A DNA stretch of 64,000 bases from Macrolepiota albuminosa. Its lineage: Eukaryota; Basidiomycota; Agaricomycetes; Agaricales; Agaricaceae. Of this stretch, positions 21,436 through 33,244 are shown in pieces (position 1 is the first letter of the stretch; every line of letters starts with the position of its first letter). A model generated the notes under the pieces. The model searched no databases. It was not told the DNA's origin and worked only from the letters and a program-made list of their open reading frames with translations. The stretch covers positions 620,001 to 684,000 of the forward strand of contig JAMWFC010000033.1 in the NCBI GenBank assembly GCA_027475525.1, written 5' to 3'. The position numbers and the translations under genes are program-made.

Positions 21436-22226
21436 ATGTGCTCAGTCTAAGCAGAAGCCTATCAATGTGTTGTGGCCTCCTAAGCTTAAGGGAGGAATTG
21501 CAGCTAATACATTTGCTAATCAAGACATTAAACTCTCAAAAGTTGCTACCAGTCATGAGGATTCAGAGCACCAGCAAGGTGTCTTGCCCAAACATATATA
21601 AAATAGATAAAACAAACACACAATGCTATAATCTTGTTGCAATAACTGTGGAATATTGTACTAACAATTGTTTAAATGAACAAGTGGTGAAGTCAAAGAT
21701 TAAAACATTTTCCATGTGCCAATTTCAGATAGAAAAAGGCACTTTGCTTTGTTTAAAGACTTTTTCTTTTAGAAATTGGCACATGGGAAATGGCATAACA
21801 TGTTTTTTTTACACTTTTTCCAATGGAAATACCTTTCAGTACCAGCAGTGCAGTAGGAAAATAGTTTGGGGTAATCACATGTCTATGCTCATGTGAGCAG
21901 TTCTTCACCCTGTATCTCAACATTGTAGAATTCTGCTACAGTATAGCAGATTCTGCTGAACACATATCACATGTAACATATGACTTGTACCCTTGTGATG
22001 TCTCTGGTGTGGTGCCATGTCCTTATATGTTCCAAAGTAGACATATGCCCAACTGCCCACCATTCCAGATGCAAGATTACTAGGTCATCTGACTAATGCA
22101 CATAGATATCATGTACCTGGCAGAACTTGGATATCACCCACTATCTACGCACATATAGATGTCTTTGTATAATATGTGTATATCTTGGATATGTCGTGCT
22201 TGCAACGGCCCATACCTACTGGTGAT
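21436..22226. other. Right flank of Harbinger, downstream of P450
   Basis: No gene recognised. It holds an inverted repeat: CCATGTGCCAATTTC near 21713-21727 and its complement near 21771-21785, separated by about 43 bp rich in T, which could fold into a stem or be a relic of a small element. The 3' end of the P450 transcript must lie here on the minus strand. Confidence 0.5.
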
Positions 22227-24405
22227 TCAAAGGGCTTTGGTCTGTTCTACTATACTGACTACATCTGAGAATCTGGGAGTGAACTCGCAGTCAAAAAGAG
22301 TGGGCCGGCTGTAAAGTCATGCTCATAAATGATACCTTGAGAATGTGCAAACATAACTCACACCAGCACCCCCATATTGATACTCCGATCAGCGTCTGGC
22401 CGACCACTTGAAGGTGTGATATCAACAGCCCAGAGAATGCTCGCTATGTTGATAAACAACGAATTATTAGCCATAAATCTCCCAACACAGATTCTGAGAT
22501 ACAGAGTCAGGTTGTTTAAATTTGTAGGCACCTGTTTCGCACCGTCGTCCGAATCCATAGGTCGTATGGCCCTCATCCTTAGTATCCGCAACTAAAGGCT
22601 TCATTGAACCGTCCTCGTTCAGAAACCTGGTAGGATTAAAATGCTCTGCATCTTCGCCGTACACGTTGCGGTCACGGTTTATGGCCCTGAAAGATGTTAA
22701 TATCAAGGCAAGCGTCTTCAAAGAGAACATCATCAACCAAACGTTCGCAATAACTATTGAATTTCCTGGAATAAGGTATCCTTTATACCAGTCATCCTAC
22801 TCAGCATCAGAAATGTTCCAGAGATCATCCATAACACTAACCGTTACTGAACGATGAGGAAGGCCTTTTGGACTTCCGTAAGGTTCACTGCAAAATTGCA
22901 AAATTGTTATATTGTGGGTGGTGACTCACCGACAGGAGCCACAGTATGCCATCGTAGCACTTCCTTCACGATAGCACGTATATATGGGAGATCGGCAAAG
23001 TCCGAGAAGACTGGCATACGAGATCGGCCAACGATTGCATCAAGTTCCTCATGAGCTCGCTTCTGTACCTCTGGGTAGGTCACCATAGCAGTGACAAACC
23101 ACGCCATCGCTGTGGAAGTCTATGACAGTTCATCAGTCATCTTTGAAGAAGTAAATGAGCAGGTTCTTTTTTACAGTCTCAGCTCCCGCCGCACTACAAA
23201 AGGCTTAAACCAGACAAGAAACGAAGAACTCTCAGGCTTACAATAAGGTTGCTGCTAACCAAGCGGATTCTTGATTTGTCAGGCGATATTTGCCTGTATC
23301 ATTGATTAGTGACGAGCAGAAACTTGGGCGTTCGTCTCCTTCGGACTTGTTTGAAACGTCAATTCCAAAGAAGTACAAGGATTTTTATAAAAAAAAAAAT
23401 ACTTACCAATCGATGTTTAACATCATCATACATGCCTTCGAAGACGATTGAATCCTTTTTGTAGTAATTCAAGGCATCCCTTTTCCACTTTGCGATCCAG
23501 GCGGGGAGATATCGCATCCAAGGAAAGAACTCAACAGAATGAGCCCCAGGTAAAGCTGACCGGACCAATCTTTCAACGCAGTCATTGATCTGATAGATGG
23601 CAGGGTCATCTTCAGATGAAAGACTCGGGATATTATAAACTGTCGACATGATTGTAGACGCAGCAGCTCTATGCCAATGGTCAAGAACAGGCCAATACAA
23701 AGCAGGTATTCTTACCTCCTCAAGTGACTGTACCATTTTCGGGGGCTAATGATAAGTTCGTAGGTAAGTCGAACTGCCTCCGCTGTTTGCACCGGCATGA
23801 ACTTGAGAGATTCCGTCTTATTGAGTTCTTCGTGCGCCGCACGTCTCATCCGACGCCACCTTGGAAGATCAAAAAATCAGTCATGCAGTCAACGTGCATA
23901 GGAAAAACTCAGCTTACGTCTCACCGTATCGGGCGAAAATAATGAGTAGCCCTCCAGACAACATGTCAGAAGCGACCTGGTGTGATCCGTGGTCAAAACA
24001 CTGTGATCTCCTCGAAATGTCTCGCTTCGAACATACAATGTTGGAAGGACGATCCGAGTAATTTGCAGCCCTCCGATCAAGTAGGTCTGCTGCAGCTTCG
24101 TGTGTGTTGAGCACAACGACGGGTTGTCCTGCAATTTCCAAGTAAAATATTGGTCCTTAGGAGAGAAACATATTATCATGAAGTGTCAACTTTGCACAAA
24201 ACAATGGTATGATACCATATTTATCTTTCCAAGTCGTGAGAGGTACCCATAAATCACTGCAAAGTTGGAAAAGATTGCCAAAAACTGGTAAGCCAGTTGG
24301 TCCTGGTGGATATAATGCTCTGCGGCGGCGGCGGCGGCGGTCGAGGTACGTTGCAACAATGAAGGCCCCAATGGGTAAGCAAAGAGCGAACAGTTTTATG
24401 TCCAT
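22227..24405 (-). CDS. Cytochrome P450 monooxygenase
   Basis: Membrane-anchored haem monooxygenase, intact: 13 exons, 506 residues. Exons: 24405-24216, 24155-24037, 23976-23918, 23859-23716, 23668-23407, 23345-23242, 23193-23175, 23119-22930, 22864-22848, 22796-22738, 22686-22543, 22493-22362, 22308-22227. All introns are short GT...AG and phases add up. Visible: N-terminal hydrophobic anchor (about 1-20), seven Arg (about 23-29), PPGPTGLP hinge, WRRMRR (C-helix), AGAETT of the I-helix, KEVLRW (ExxR), FNPTRF, and haem loop YGFGRRICVGR with the Cys ligand at about residue 438. The first Phe of the haem signature is Tyr, a mild oddity. Substrate cannot be read from sequence; basidiomycete P450s of this length serve secondary metabolism or xenobiotic oxidation. 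It sits alone between transposons. Confidence 0.93.
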
Positions 24406-24577
24406 CTGAGTAACCTGAGTTAAATAAGTATCGATGAGTAAGGCTCAACTGTGTCAGCTATAGCTTGGACCCTAGTATGCTCGCTGTGGAAGGATGTCGC
24501 CGTAGCAGTACGTCCTATTGAAGGGGTAGTTAGCCAAAAACACTGCGAGAGGATGGGATGGCGGATGAACCGTCTGT

Positions 24578-24585
24578 TTATATAC
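24578..24585 (-). promoter_or_regulatory. Possible TATA box of the P450 gene
   Basis: TATATAAA on the minus strand about 175 bp upstream of the P450 start codon, a plausible distance for a core promoter with a 5' leader of about 140 nt. Single motif, so modest confidence. Confidence 0.4.
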
Positions 24586-25502
24586 TAGCATGTGACATTG
24601 TGAACCATGATTTCCTATCAGGAATCGACCAGGAAAGTCTCAAAGCCGTCGTTTCATCGACCAGAATATTTTGTTCCATGAACAAAGTAGATCAAGATAT
24701 AGTGATATCCGAGTCACCAAGTAGTCGGCGCGGTTAGTAACTGTTTCAGGAGGATTGTAAACTCGATACTTTCCCGGTGTAATGTTCAGAACTGAATTCT
24801 ATGAATGGTCCACATTCCACTGTATGTCTCAAAGTTAAGATGTCGGTAGAACGGTCCCGGTAGCGTGGTGGAATGAGATTAAGAGGTTCCGGACTAACGG
24901 AGCTTCTTCACCAAAGGATTTTTACAAAATACATTCCTTCGATTAAAAGGTGTCAAAAATAATATCATCAATTAGAATAGGCGGAATTAGACAAAAGAGC
25001 CTCGCCTTGGGCATTGTCAGACATGTACCTGAAACGTATTAACCATACCATACCATGATAACATGTTGTGTTAGAGGGACGTTATCCTATTGGGTCAGTT
25101 GGACTACGCGGTCACATGATTTGGAGTTTAAAGACGCACTTGCGTGACTTTACATCCTCAGTTGCTATCTGTCACGAAGACAGTTCACTGAGGATGTAAG
25201 TGTCCAGTTGTATTGTATAATAATCTTCTTCTGATTGTATATTGTCAGACAGTACTTTGACTGTCTTGTTGATATGAATAAATAGTTGCTATCTGTCATG
25301 AAGACAGTTCACTGAGGATTACTTTGATTGTCTTGTGGGTCTTGGATCTGGTCCTACATATTGGCAAGCTGATCTATCCTATATGGAAGTTATATTTGGT
25401 AAAATTTGAATGTGCCCTTACACACACGTGACATGTTCCATAATGTTTTAAGGGTGCCCTGCAGCTGCACTGCCTGCTACTTTTAAGAGGACAACTTGAT
25501 TG
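24586..25502. other. P450 upstream region with a possible LTR-like repeat
   Basis: Holds no gene. A segment of about 20-25 bp built on TTGCTATCTGTCA and GAAGACAGTTCACTGAGGAT occurs twice, at about 25152-25196 and 25286-25320, in direct orientation. The stretch from TGTTAGAGGG (about 25067) to GGTCCTACA (about 25357), followed by TATTGGCAAGC, looks like a short LTR plus primer site, but I found no partner or clean target duplication. At 25498-25502 GATTG would be the target duplication of the copia LTR that starts next. Confidence 0.4.
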
Positions 25503-25855
25503 TGTTAGAACTCAAAATCTACACACACACTATTTATGCACAATTAAGTCAATCCTCAGTCTCTGTGCAATCGACTGGTTTGTTGCATACCTATTTATGC
25601 ACAATTAAGTCAATCTACGGTATGTGTAAGTATATGTTCTTCGTGTATGTAAAATATAGATAACTCACCCTCAGTCTCTGTGCAATCGACTGAGGGTGTT
25701 TCTGTCCATGTGCTGTATATAAGTAATTCTATTGTCCTTTGTCCTTTGTCTAATGACAAAGAGACTTGGCCCTGATTTAGGCTCATGTACTCTTGGCCTA
25801 CTCTTGGCCCCTTGTGGTCCATGCTCACAGTGCCCCTAGGCTCTAGATTGTAACA
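25503..25855 (-). repeat. 3' LTR of the split copia element
   Basis: About 353 bp; on the minus strand it starts TGTTACAATC and ends GTTCTAACA, and it is preceded by a purine tract (CGGTGAGGAGGAG). It contains an internal repeat: TTGACTTAATTGTGCATAAA and CAGTCGATTGCACAGAGACT each occur twice. The matching 5' LTR is not in the window. Confidence 0.78.
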
Positions 25856-25966
25856 CTCCTCCTCACCGTGAGTGTTGATATTCTCCTCACATGAAATCCT
25901 GGCAGAGTCCAAGTATAGTATGTAGTTTAGTGAACTGTGGTGTAGGCAGTGCTTTGGTAAAGATAT
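25856..25966 (-). pseudogene. C-terminal end of copia polyprotein
   Basis: On the minus strand, directly after the GATAT target site, translation gives IFTKALPTPQFTKLHTILGL, the standard last residues of copia polyproteins (ADI-TKAL-...-LG), then LCQDFM and a stop. It continues exactly the RNase H reading that is cut at 2892, 23 kb away on the other strand. The rest of the piece is spacer and polypurine tract before the 3' LTR. Confidence 0.9.
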
Positions 25967-26709
25967 TGTCACGACCCCTCCCCTCCAGATCTACCCCGGG
26001 ACACCCCCGGAACACCATCCGGGACCCTCCCTCTGACCCCACAGGACATGCCCCGCCATCACGAGTACCAATACCGTCATCACGCGCATCAAGGACTGCC
26101 ATCAGCCGCCACCAGCCACGATCAACGATCGGATCACGCAACTCGCTTCTGGCCATCACGCATCACGCATCACAGCTCCCTCCGTGCCAATTGATCGCGT
26201 GCCCCACATGTGCGATCCAAGTATACAGTCCCTGCCCGCTACTCAATGACTCCCAGAACCCATCCCAGACACCCCGAAACCCCAAGACCCGGCCCCGTAG
26301 TACTTATAGCGTAGTTCCTCGTTGTATTCGCTAGTCTTGATATTACATTGCATTAACTTGGATTGTTGCGTGCCCTCTGCTTGGCTGGTACACATTGACT
26401 AGCATGCTTTGACTGGCATGCTTGAATAACCGCGTGCTCTAAGTTTGGTATGCACTTCGCGACTTTTAACTTGTTAACCTGGTCTCGTCTTAGAACCCCC
26501 GGTTCACGACTTGACCCCCATCCTATCCTCAGCTACCCGAAACCCAAAACCCCTGGACCAAGTCCCCTCTCCTGGGATTACCCCTGTCCACGTCTTGAAC
26601 CCTGGAGTCCTAGCCCCAGAGTTCCAGACACCCGAGTATCCGTAGGTCAAGTCCGCATTGTAAGGGCGATTGCTTTCCCAGAAAGCCCCTGACTCAGCAG
26701 AACCTGACA
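25967..26709 (+). repeat. 5' LTR of chromovirus A
   Basis: 743 bp, TGTCACGACCCC to ACCTGACA, preceded by GATAT (25962-25966). Partner of the inverted copy at 2893-3635, with identical length and target duplication. No standard TGG primer site is obvious right after it. Confidence 0.9.
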
Positions 26710-26742
26710 TAATATCAAGACTCCCTCCTTACACTGTTCTTG

Positions 26743-29700
26743 ATGGCTATGTATACTCATACCTACTACCCCACAGGCTACCAGACTGACCCTTACGGGC
26801 ACCCTGTCCCCGATCACTATCCTGCACAGACCCCTCACCCCGCCTATCCACCCTTCCCATACGAACCCCAATACCTCCACCGCCACTAGGCCCCTGACCC
26901 ATCTCTCTATGATCTGGGGCCCTCAGCCAGCTGGGCCCCTCCGCCCAACCTAGCCATGGCGTGACCCGTGGAGGTCCCCTCGTACCAGAGCATCCCCGGG
27001 GGCCTACCGGAGACACCACCAGTCCCTAGTGGACCCCTTTGCACCCACCCCCTACTACGGTTACCAGCACCCTGCCTCCCAACCCCAGGAACCTCTCAAC
27101 TACGATTATCCCCCTCAGCACTACCCAACTGCCGCCCCACCCACTCGGACTCCCCCCTTGCCAATGGGACGATGATGTCTCAAGGACTACGAACGGCAAC
27201 GGGACAAAGTGCTCCGCTTGCTTAAGATCTCGCCAGAGGACTTCGTGCAATGGGCAAGGGTGCTACTCATGGAATTCGGACACAACGACTTCGCAGGCAC
27301 TCTGGAGGACTGGGCCCATTGCTTGGTTGAATTTGGGGATTGCCTCACGCGAGGAGAACTCCCAGAGCAGACCATGGTAAAGTATAGACGTAATACGATC
27401 CTCCATGAAGAGTTACAACAACTGCTCGACAAAGTCCATGCGTTCCCCTCCCCTCGACCCCTCAACGACCCTGCAGACCAGGGTCGCTTGATTCACATCT
27501 GGCAGGAGCCCCCGGAACCGGCCCCGGCAGCCCCCGCAGACCCCACTCCAGAGCAACGACAACGGAAAGAGCGACAAAATGCCTCAGCCATACTACGGTC
27601 CCTCAACCCAATGGGAGGGCTCTTTGATCAGCCTGCTGCCTGCACGGTGATAGGCTTCTACTCGGACTGAGCGCATCAAGAGACATTATAGGCTGACCAA
27701 CACTTGACACACTAGAGACTCTAGCGACCAGCCTTGGGTACAGAGCAGCCCTAGCGCGGGCGCTCTATGGCAAGACTTATCCATTCATCTCAATCACCAG
27801 TATCAGCCCCTCAGCGCCCTCCACTCAGTTACTTTGAAGACCAAGAAGGCCCAGAACTCATAGCGCTAGCACAACGGCAGGAGGTGACTCTGACCAAACC
27901 CTGATCAGTACTGAAAGGAGTTAGCAACTGGCGCTGTCAATCACCGAGGCACCTCAATCAGAAGTCTAAAGGAATCAATGACGACAAGACAGGATACACG
28001 CAGACCCGACATTTAAATCTATCAAAAGATGGTACAATGTTTAGCGCCGGAATTAGCGCTCATGGCGTCTGTCGAGGATTCTCCGATCATACCCCGGGAT
28101 GGCATGGCCAATTAAATTACATCAAAAAGTGAGCAAACTCGTACCACTTCTAAGTAGTTTTAGAGTCGCCGTTGGTCGCCGTCACCCATGTGCTGCAGGT
28201 CGCCGTTGACAGGTGGCCGTTAGCTATAGTCACGAAGAGAGGTGCTAATTGGTAGCGCCGTCAATGGACTTATTTTGGAAATACCGTAGCACATAGTATA
28301 AAAACTAGCTACTTGCCATGTATATAACAATGAATCATAACCTCTTGAGCACTCAGTTACACTTAGCGTTCAAATCGCGCTAGCATTGCCTGACTTTGTC
28401 ACCAAGTTTGGTGCTAGCTTCATCTATCTCATCTTCGTCGTTTACGGTGCCATCTATGGGCACGCTACGCTGCACTATTCGTCTTATTCTCCATAACTTC
28501 TCCTAAACTACAACGCTTACCACTTGTTAGGTAGCACCCGAGGCGCTATCATCTAGCGCATCATCCTATCACCTCTGCTCAAGCACACCGGGACCCTGCC
28601 AGGACTCCTCATAAACCTGTATGCCAGGCGCTGGAGACGGTGTTGTACTGCGTATACGTCCAGCGCACCCAACCACAGTTGGCGTCATCAACGGTAGGCT
28701 TGTCAACTCGCTGTAGGGCTAACTCCGTTCCTAGCATCTCCGAGACCCCTGGAACCCCCCCCACAAATGGACAACGCCTGACCCCCGGCCCCGGCAAACC
28801 CCGGTAGACCCCATGCGGACACCCCTAGCATGGACGATACGCTGTGTTACATTGATGAGCTCATGCACGGCAACAACAAACAATGTCCCGCGCCCGCGCC
28901 CATCCCAGTACCGCCCCCCACGTCAGCCCTGGCCCCTCCAGAGCCCAACTTCCACCGTGACCCCCCACTCCACTTTGATCTGCGGAACCCCCCACAGCCT
29001 CCGATGCAAGCACGACCCTTCCGGGTTGAACGCCCCCTGTGCAACCCGGCACCCGACCCTGCATCCAGCCCCGCTCAGATTGACCCAACACCACAGAACC
29101 CTCCCTGACCACCTCCGCCACCCCCAGCCGAACCTCGAGGACGACCCCCAGGCCCCCCACCTCTGCCACCCCCTGCGTGGAGACCCGGGCCTTCCCCCGG
29201 CAGGAACGAACCCCCCTGGGACAACGGACCTCCCGGGCACGGACCCCCAGGTGAGCCACCCGGAGGAGGCCCTCCAGGCAGGTGGAGTCCTGCCCTCGGT
29301 GCCTTTCCTCCACAAGGAGGGGAAGGTAACCATTATTACTACTACTACAATGCCGGCCCCCCTCCCCGCAATGCTACCGGGCTGGACAATGCTCATGACA
29401 CCCTTGCCCACGAAGGACGTCTGGATATTCAAAAGCCTGACGCGTTTATGGGCCGGGACCCCCGAAAATGGCATACATTCCTCACTCAGTGCCTTAATAC
29501 GTTTCAGGCAAAACTACTCACGTTTCAGGTTGACAGCTCCCGGGTGGCCTTTGCCGCCTCGTACCTCCAGGGGATCGCCTTCGACCACTACACGGCCCTC
29601 ATCCAGTTCAACCCCAATAACCTGGCACTTGCTCGCTGGCAAGCCTTCGTCAACGAGTTCTCCAGGAAGTTCGGGATCTACGACACCGTGGCCGAAGCTG

Positions 29701-30446
29701 AGGACAACCTCTTCAACCTCTGGATACGCTCTGAAGAACGTTTCACTACCTTCATCATACGTTTTGAAAAGGAAGCTTACGAGACAGGTTGGAACTACAG
29801 CGCCCTCCGGTATGCCCTCCGCTGCACCCTGCCGCAACATATCAAGGACGTCCTCTGACTGGCCCTGAAACAACCCTCCTATGACGGATACAAGGCCCTC
29901 GTCATGCAGATCGACCAACGCTACTGGGAAGACCGCAGCAAGTACTCGAACTCCCGACCCCCCTGGAACCCTAGGAGAGGACCCCCATGGCCCTCCGGCA
30001 AAACCCCCAACCCCCAAATCCGAAACCCCAGTCCCCCCGCATTCCCTGGCGGCCGACCCCCAGTGAGTCGCAGCCTGCCCAATACTAACCCTGGCAGCAG
30101 CGCCCGCCCCCAGGCCCAACTCAACACTGCCGTGGCCGCCAACGACTCGGGCAACGCGCCAAACCCCGAGAAACCCCCAGAAGACTCTGAAGATCCCAAC
30201 TTCACTGATGAATGGGACAAAGAAGCCCTCTGGGCCAACTGGCTCTCGAAAAAGGGGCGACCCTGGATTGAGGTCCCGAAGGATGTGCAGGAACGACGGA
30301 GAAGGGAGGGTGTTTGCATACTCTGTGGTGAGAAAGACCATTTCATCTCCGAATGCCCCCAACGACAGGTCATGGAACGTGCCACCTGGACCTTCGAAGG
30401 GGAGGACGCCACCTACGAGTATTTGGAAAACGACCCAGCGATTTAG
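26743..30446 (+). pseudogene. Chromovirus A gag, interrupted by a solo LTR
   Basis: Starts about 26743 (MAMYTHTYYPTGYQ) with a Tyr/Pro-rich N-terminus, then a stop, and a frame with ISPEDFVQWARVLL (27209-27647). A family-C LTR splits it at the duplicated ACGG. After the LTR come Pro-rich low complexity, a Retrotrans_gag domain (about 29448-29858: YLQGIAFDHYTALIQF ... WQAFVNEFSRKFG ... ALRCTLPQHIKDVL), a stop, a Pro/Asn-rich linker, and the nucleocapsid knuckle CILCGEKDHFISEC near 30320-30360. Several single stops of the transition type make it a pseudogene. Confidence 0.82.
27648..28690 (+). repeat. Solo LTR, family C
   Basis: 1043 bp, TGATAGGCTTC to TTGGCGTCATCA, flanked by a perfect 4-bp duplication ACGG (27644-27647 and 28691-28694). 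Ends resemble families B and D (TGAT...GCGTCATCA), and it shares their TTAGCG motifs and a GGGACCCTGCC motif. The second copy at 37199-38244 is clearly more CpG-decayed. Confidence 0.9.
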
Positions 30447-31762
30447 ACCTGGAAGACGCCCTAAATCGCGGAACCGACCCCGACGTCTTCTCCAGCCTGG
30501 TCTCACATCTTCGCTCCACGACACTCATACAGGACACCCTCATGGCTTACCTACCCTCCCACTCCTCATACTCCCTCCTCCTCAAAACCCGCCTCACCCC
30601 CTCCGGGACCCCCCTTAACACCCTCATCGACAGCGGCGCCACTGACAACTTCATCAACGAGGCATGGTCTACTCTCGTCCCGGAACCCGCTCAGCGACTC
30701 CCAGTCCCGGTACGGCTCTGCCTCTTTGACTGAGATGCCTCTACAGCAAGGGACATCACTCACTTCATGCATATGCCCGTTACTTTCGCCAATGGACAGA
30801 TTCACACCCTCCGGATGTTAATAACCAAACTCCACCCTTCCACACCCCTGGTCCTAGGACTCCCGTGGCTCCGAGACACCAACCCCTGCATCGATTGGCG
30901 ACATCTTACCCTTCGTCTGACCCGGGACCCAATGCCCGATGACCAGCAACTCCCCTTTGACATCCCCCACTCTCTGGATCCTACCCCAAAGGACGGGCCC
31001 CCACTACCCCCCGGACTCCAGTCCCACTCATCCCAGTCCTTTGTCATCAATGCCAGGCTGGACGGCGCCCCGGGACTGATATCGGCCCTCATTGACAGTG
31101 GAGCCACTGGAGTTTTTATCAGCGACGCCCTCGACCTCCCCCACGACTCCCTCGACCAGCCCCTCCGCCTGCAATGCCTCGACGGCACCTCCTCCTCCTC
31201 CGGCCCCATCCAGAGGTCCCACTCAGGACACGTGACCCTGGACAACAACTACGAGTTCACCTCCAGCTTCCTGGTCATGCGACTTCACGAATCGACCCCG
31301 ATGGTGCTGAGGCTACCTTGGCTACGCGACACGAACCCCAACATCGATTGGAGGACGCTCACCATGACCTTCCCAGGACCCGAAGACCACTCCTCGACCA
31401 CCGTGCACCTCCGGGCCCTAGGGAGCGACCCGATTCCCGACACCTGCAGGACGACAGCCGCGCTCCCCACACCCGTCCAAGCCTGCAAGGCCCCTGATCG
31501 ACCCCCAAACATTCCTCGGAACAAGTACAAAGGGCCGAACTACCCTGACCAGTCTCAGACACATGTCAAACCCGCTCCAGCCAATGCGCCCGTGACTCCG
31601 ATCGATCCGAATGCACTCAACATTAGGATCATTGGAGCCGCCCCCTTCGCCCACCTCATGAAGGATGAAACACCCACGTTTCAGCTACACACCTCGCTGT
31701 CTCTTCTGGAAGAACATCTCCCCCGGAAAAGAAAACCAAGGAGCAGATCCTCCGAGAAGTAG
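30447..31762 (+). pseudogene. Chromovirus A protease region with two retropepsin domains
   Basis: Two successive retropepsin-like units. Unit 1 (about 30600-30930): LNTLIDSGATDNFINEAW ... VLGLPWLRDTNPCIDW, with an in-frame TGA at about 30731. Unit 2 (about 31060-31380): ISALIDSGATGVFISDAL ... VLRLPWLRDTNPNIDW. Each has its own DSGAT active-site triad and the LPWL-R-TNP-IDW end typical of gypsy proteases. The second unit lies in a long open frame (30767-31762) that starts inside the first. A tandem duplication of the protease is the simplest reading. The pol frame then shifts into RT. Confidence 0.8.
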
Positions 31763-32315
31763 TTCCTCCGGAGTATCACGAGTTCACTGACATATTCTCC
31801 GAAGGAGACGCCAAGGAGATTCCCCCTCACCCCCCCTATGACCATACTATCGACCTCAAAGAAGGAGCCGCCCCCCCTTTTGGCAAGGTGTACAACATGT
31901 CGGAAGTCGAGCTCCAGGCCCTCAAGGACTACCTCGATAAAATGCTTGGTAAGGGATTCATCCGACCCTTTGCCTCTGCCGGCGGAGCCCCAGTTCTATT
32001 CGCCAAGAAGAAGGACGGCTCGCTCCAACTCTGCGTCGACTACCGGAGACTCAATAAGATCACCAAGAAGAACCGCTACCCGCTCCCACTCATCAGCAAT
32101 CTGGTTGATTGACTCCACAGTGCCAAGGTTTACACAAAAATTGACCTCCGCTCCGGCTACAACAACGTCCACATCGCCCCGGGACATGAGTGGAAAACTG
32201 CGTTCCGTACGCAGTACGGTCTGTTTGAGTACCTTGTGATGCCTTTCAGAATAACTAACTCCCCTGCCACGTTCCAATACTTCATGAACAACATTTTCCA
32301 TGACATGAGCGAGGT
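31763..32315 (+). pseudogene. Chromovirus A reverse transcriptase, N-terminal half
   Basis: Fingers and palm of a gypsy [57 protein letters not shown], then after a TGA (an Arg codon in relatives) [13 protein letters not shown] with the first catalytic Asp, and [20 protein letters not shown]. It stops at HDMSEV beside the inverted family-B LTR; the next expected residues, VFVIVYLDN, are found at 10156 on the minus strand. Confidence 0.9.
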
Positions 32316-33244
32316 TGATGACGCCCAAAGTTTGGTCAGCAACAAATTTGACTATAGTGTTACCGTACCAATTGCTTGCGTTGGGCGCGCTATAAGTGAT
32401 TTGAGGAGTCCCGGGCAGGTCCCAGAGAACGCGCCTATGAAAATGGGGAAAAGTCGGTAACGGGGTCGGCAGGTGTCAAGCGCTAAGGTAAAGCGCCTAG
32501 GGAAGGAGCGGTAAGTGAACACGGCAAAGGTAAGCGGCAAGAACTTGGTAAGCTTAGCGAGGTCTAAGCATCGATAATGCCTGCCGTAGCTGCAAGGCGC
32601 GAATGTGTCGAGTGTTGGCGAGCGTCTGTAACTGCCGATGAGTTCGACGTTGCCGACCGTAAATGAAATCTTGGACGTAAGGGAGACTGAAGAAAGGGGA
32701 GTGGTGAACTCTTGTCTATTATTCTCTGTTTACAAGTCAGTAAGTACTTTTATACTACAATGAGTTCGCCGTCGCCAGTGGCTAATGACGCCAGAGTGCA
32801 GTAAACTAGAAAATTTATAGGGGTAGCTCCAACGGTTTCAGATCCCTACCGTCCATTCAAGAACCTTAGCGACGCCAGGTGACAGATTGCGAAGCTAAAC
32901 CATCAATCCATCACCCTTCTGTCTGTCCAAAATGCTTAGCGATGTCAGGCGCCAGATCGAGGCACTAAGCGGTGTCAGACGCCAAGGTCAAACGCCAAGC
33001 TGTCCGTCAGTTTTTGATAGATCATCAGGCTTCTCGCTAAGCGCTGTCGTCAGTGACTGATGCCATCTGTCAGTTGTCATTCTTGCTGCCGTCGGCGCTA
33101 TCACTGATCGGATCTGCTTCTTGCCATGTGCGGCCGTCAAATATTGCCAAAATTGGATAATTAGCACGCGCTAAGGTATCCTGAGTTGGTGCCGCGTTGC
33201 CGTCACCTGCCGTTGATGCGCTGATCCTGTATGGGGTCCTATCA
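32316..33244 (-). repeat. 3' LTR, gypsy family B (inverted copy)
   Basis: 929 bp; on the minus strand it starts TGATAGGACCCC and ends GGGCGTCATCA. Inside it, on the minus strand, the purine tract GTTGGGGGGAGA directly precedes the LTR, so it is the 3' LTR of a family-B element whose interior extends to 37198. With the copy at 10157 it forms a 929-bp inverted repeat 21 kb apart. Confidence 0.92.

Larger units (their letters stand above)
25967..32315 (+). mobile_element. Chromovirus A, 5' half
   Basis: 5' LTR, gag, a double protease region and RT up to residue HDMSEV just before the YLDD box, where a family-B LTR begins at 32316. The continuation (VFVIVYLDN and on) is at 10156 on the minus strand. 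A family-C solo LTR sits inside gag at 27648-28690. Confidence 0.9.

Noticed and set aside
25067..25357. A short copia LTR with primer site upstream of the split copia LTR
   Set aside because: The ends TGTTAG...CTACA and a following TTGGCAAGC are suggestive, but there is no second copy or target duplication in the window, so it is not called as an LTR.
29514..30524. Minus-strand open frame of 336 codons over chromovirus A gag
   Set aside because: It overlaps the Retrotrans_gag domain and zinc knuckle read on plus; GC-rich sequence leaves the opposite strand open by chance.
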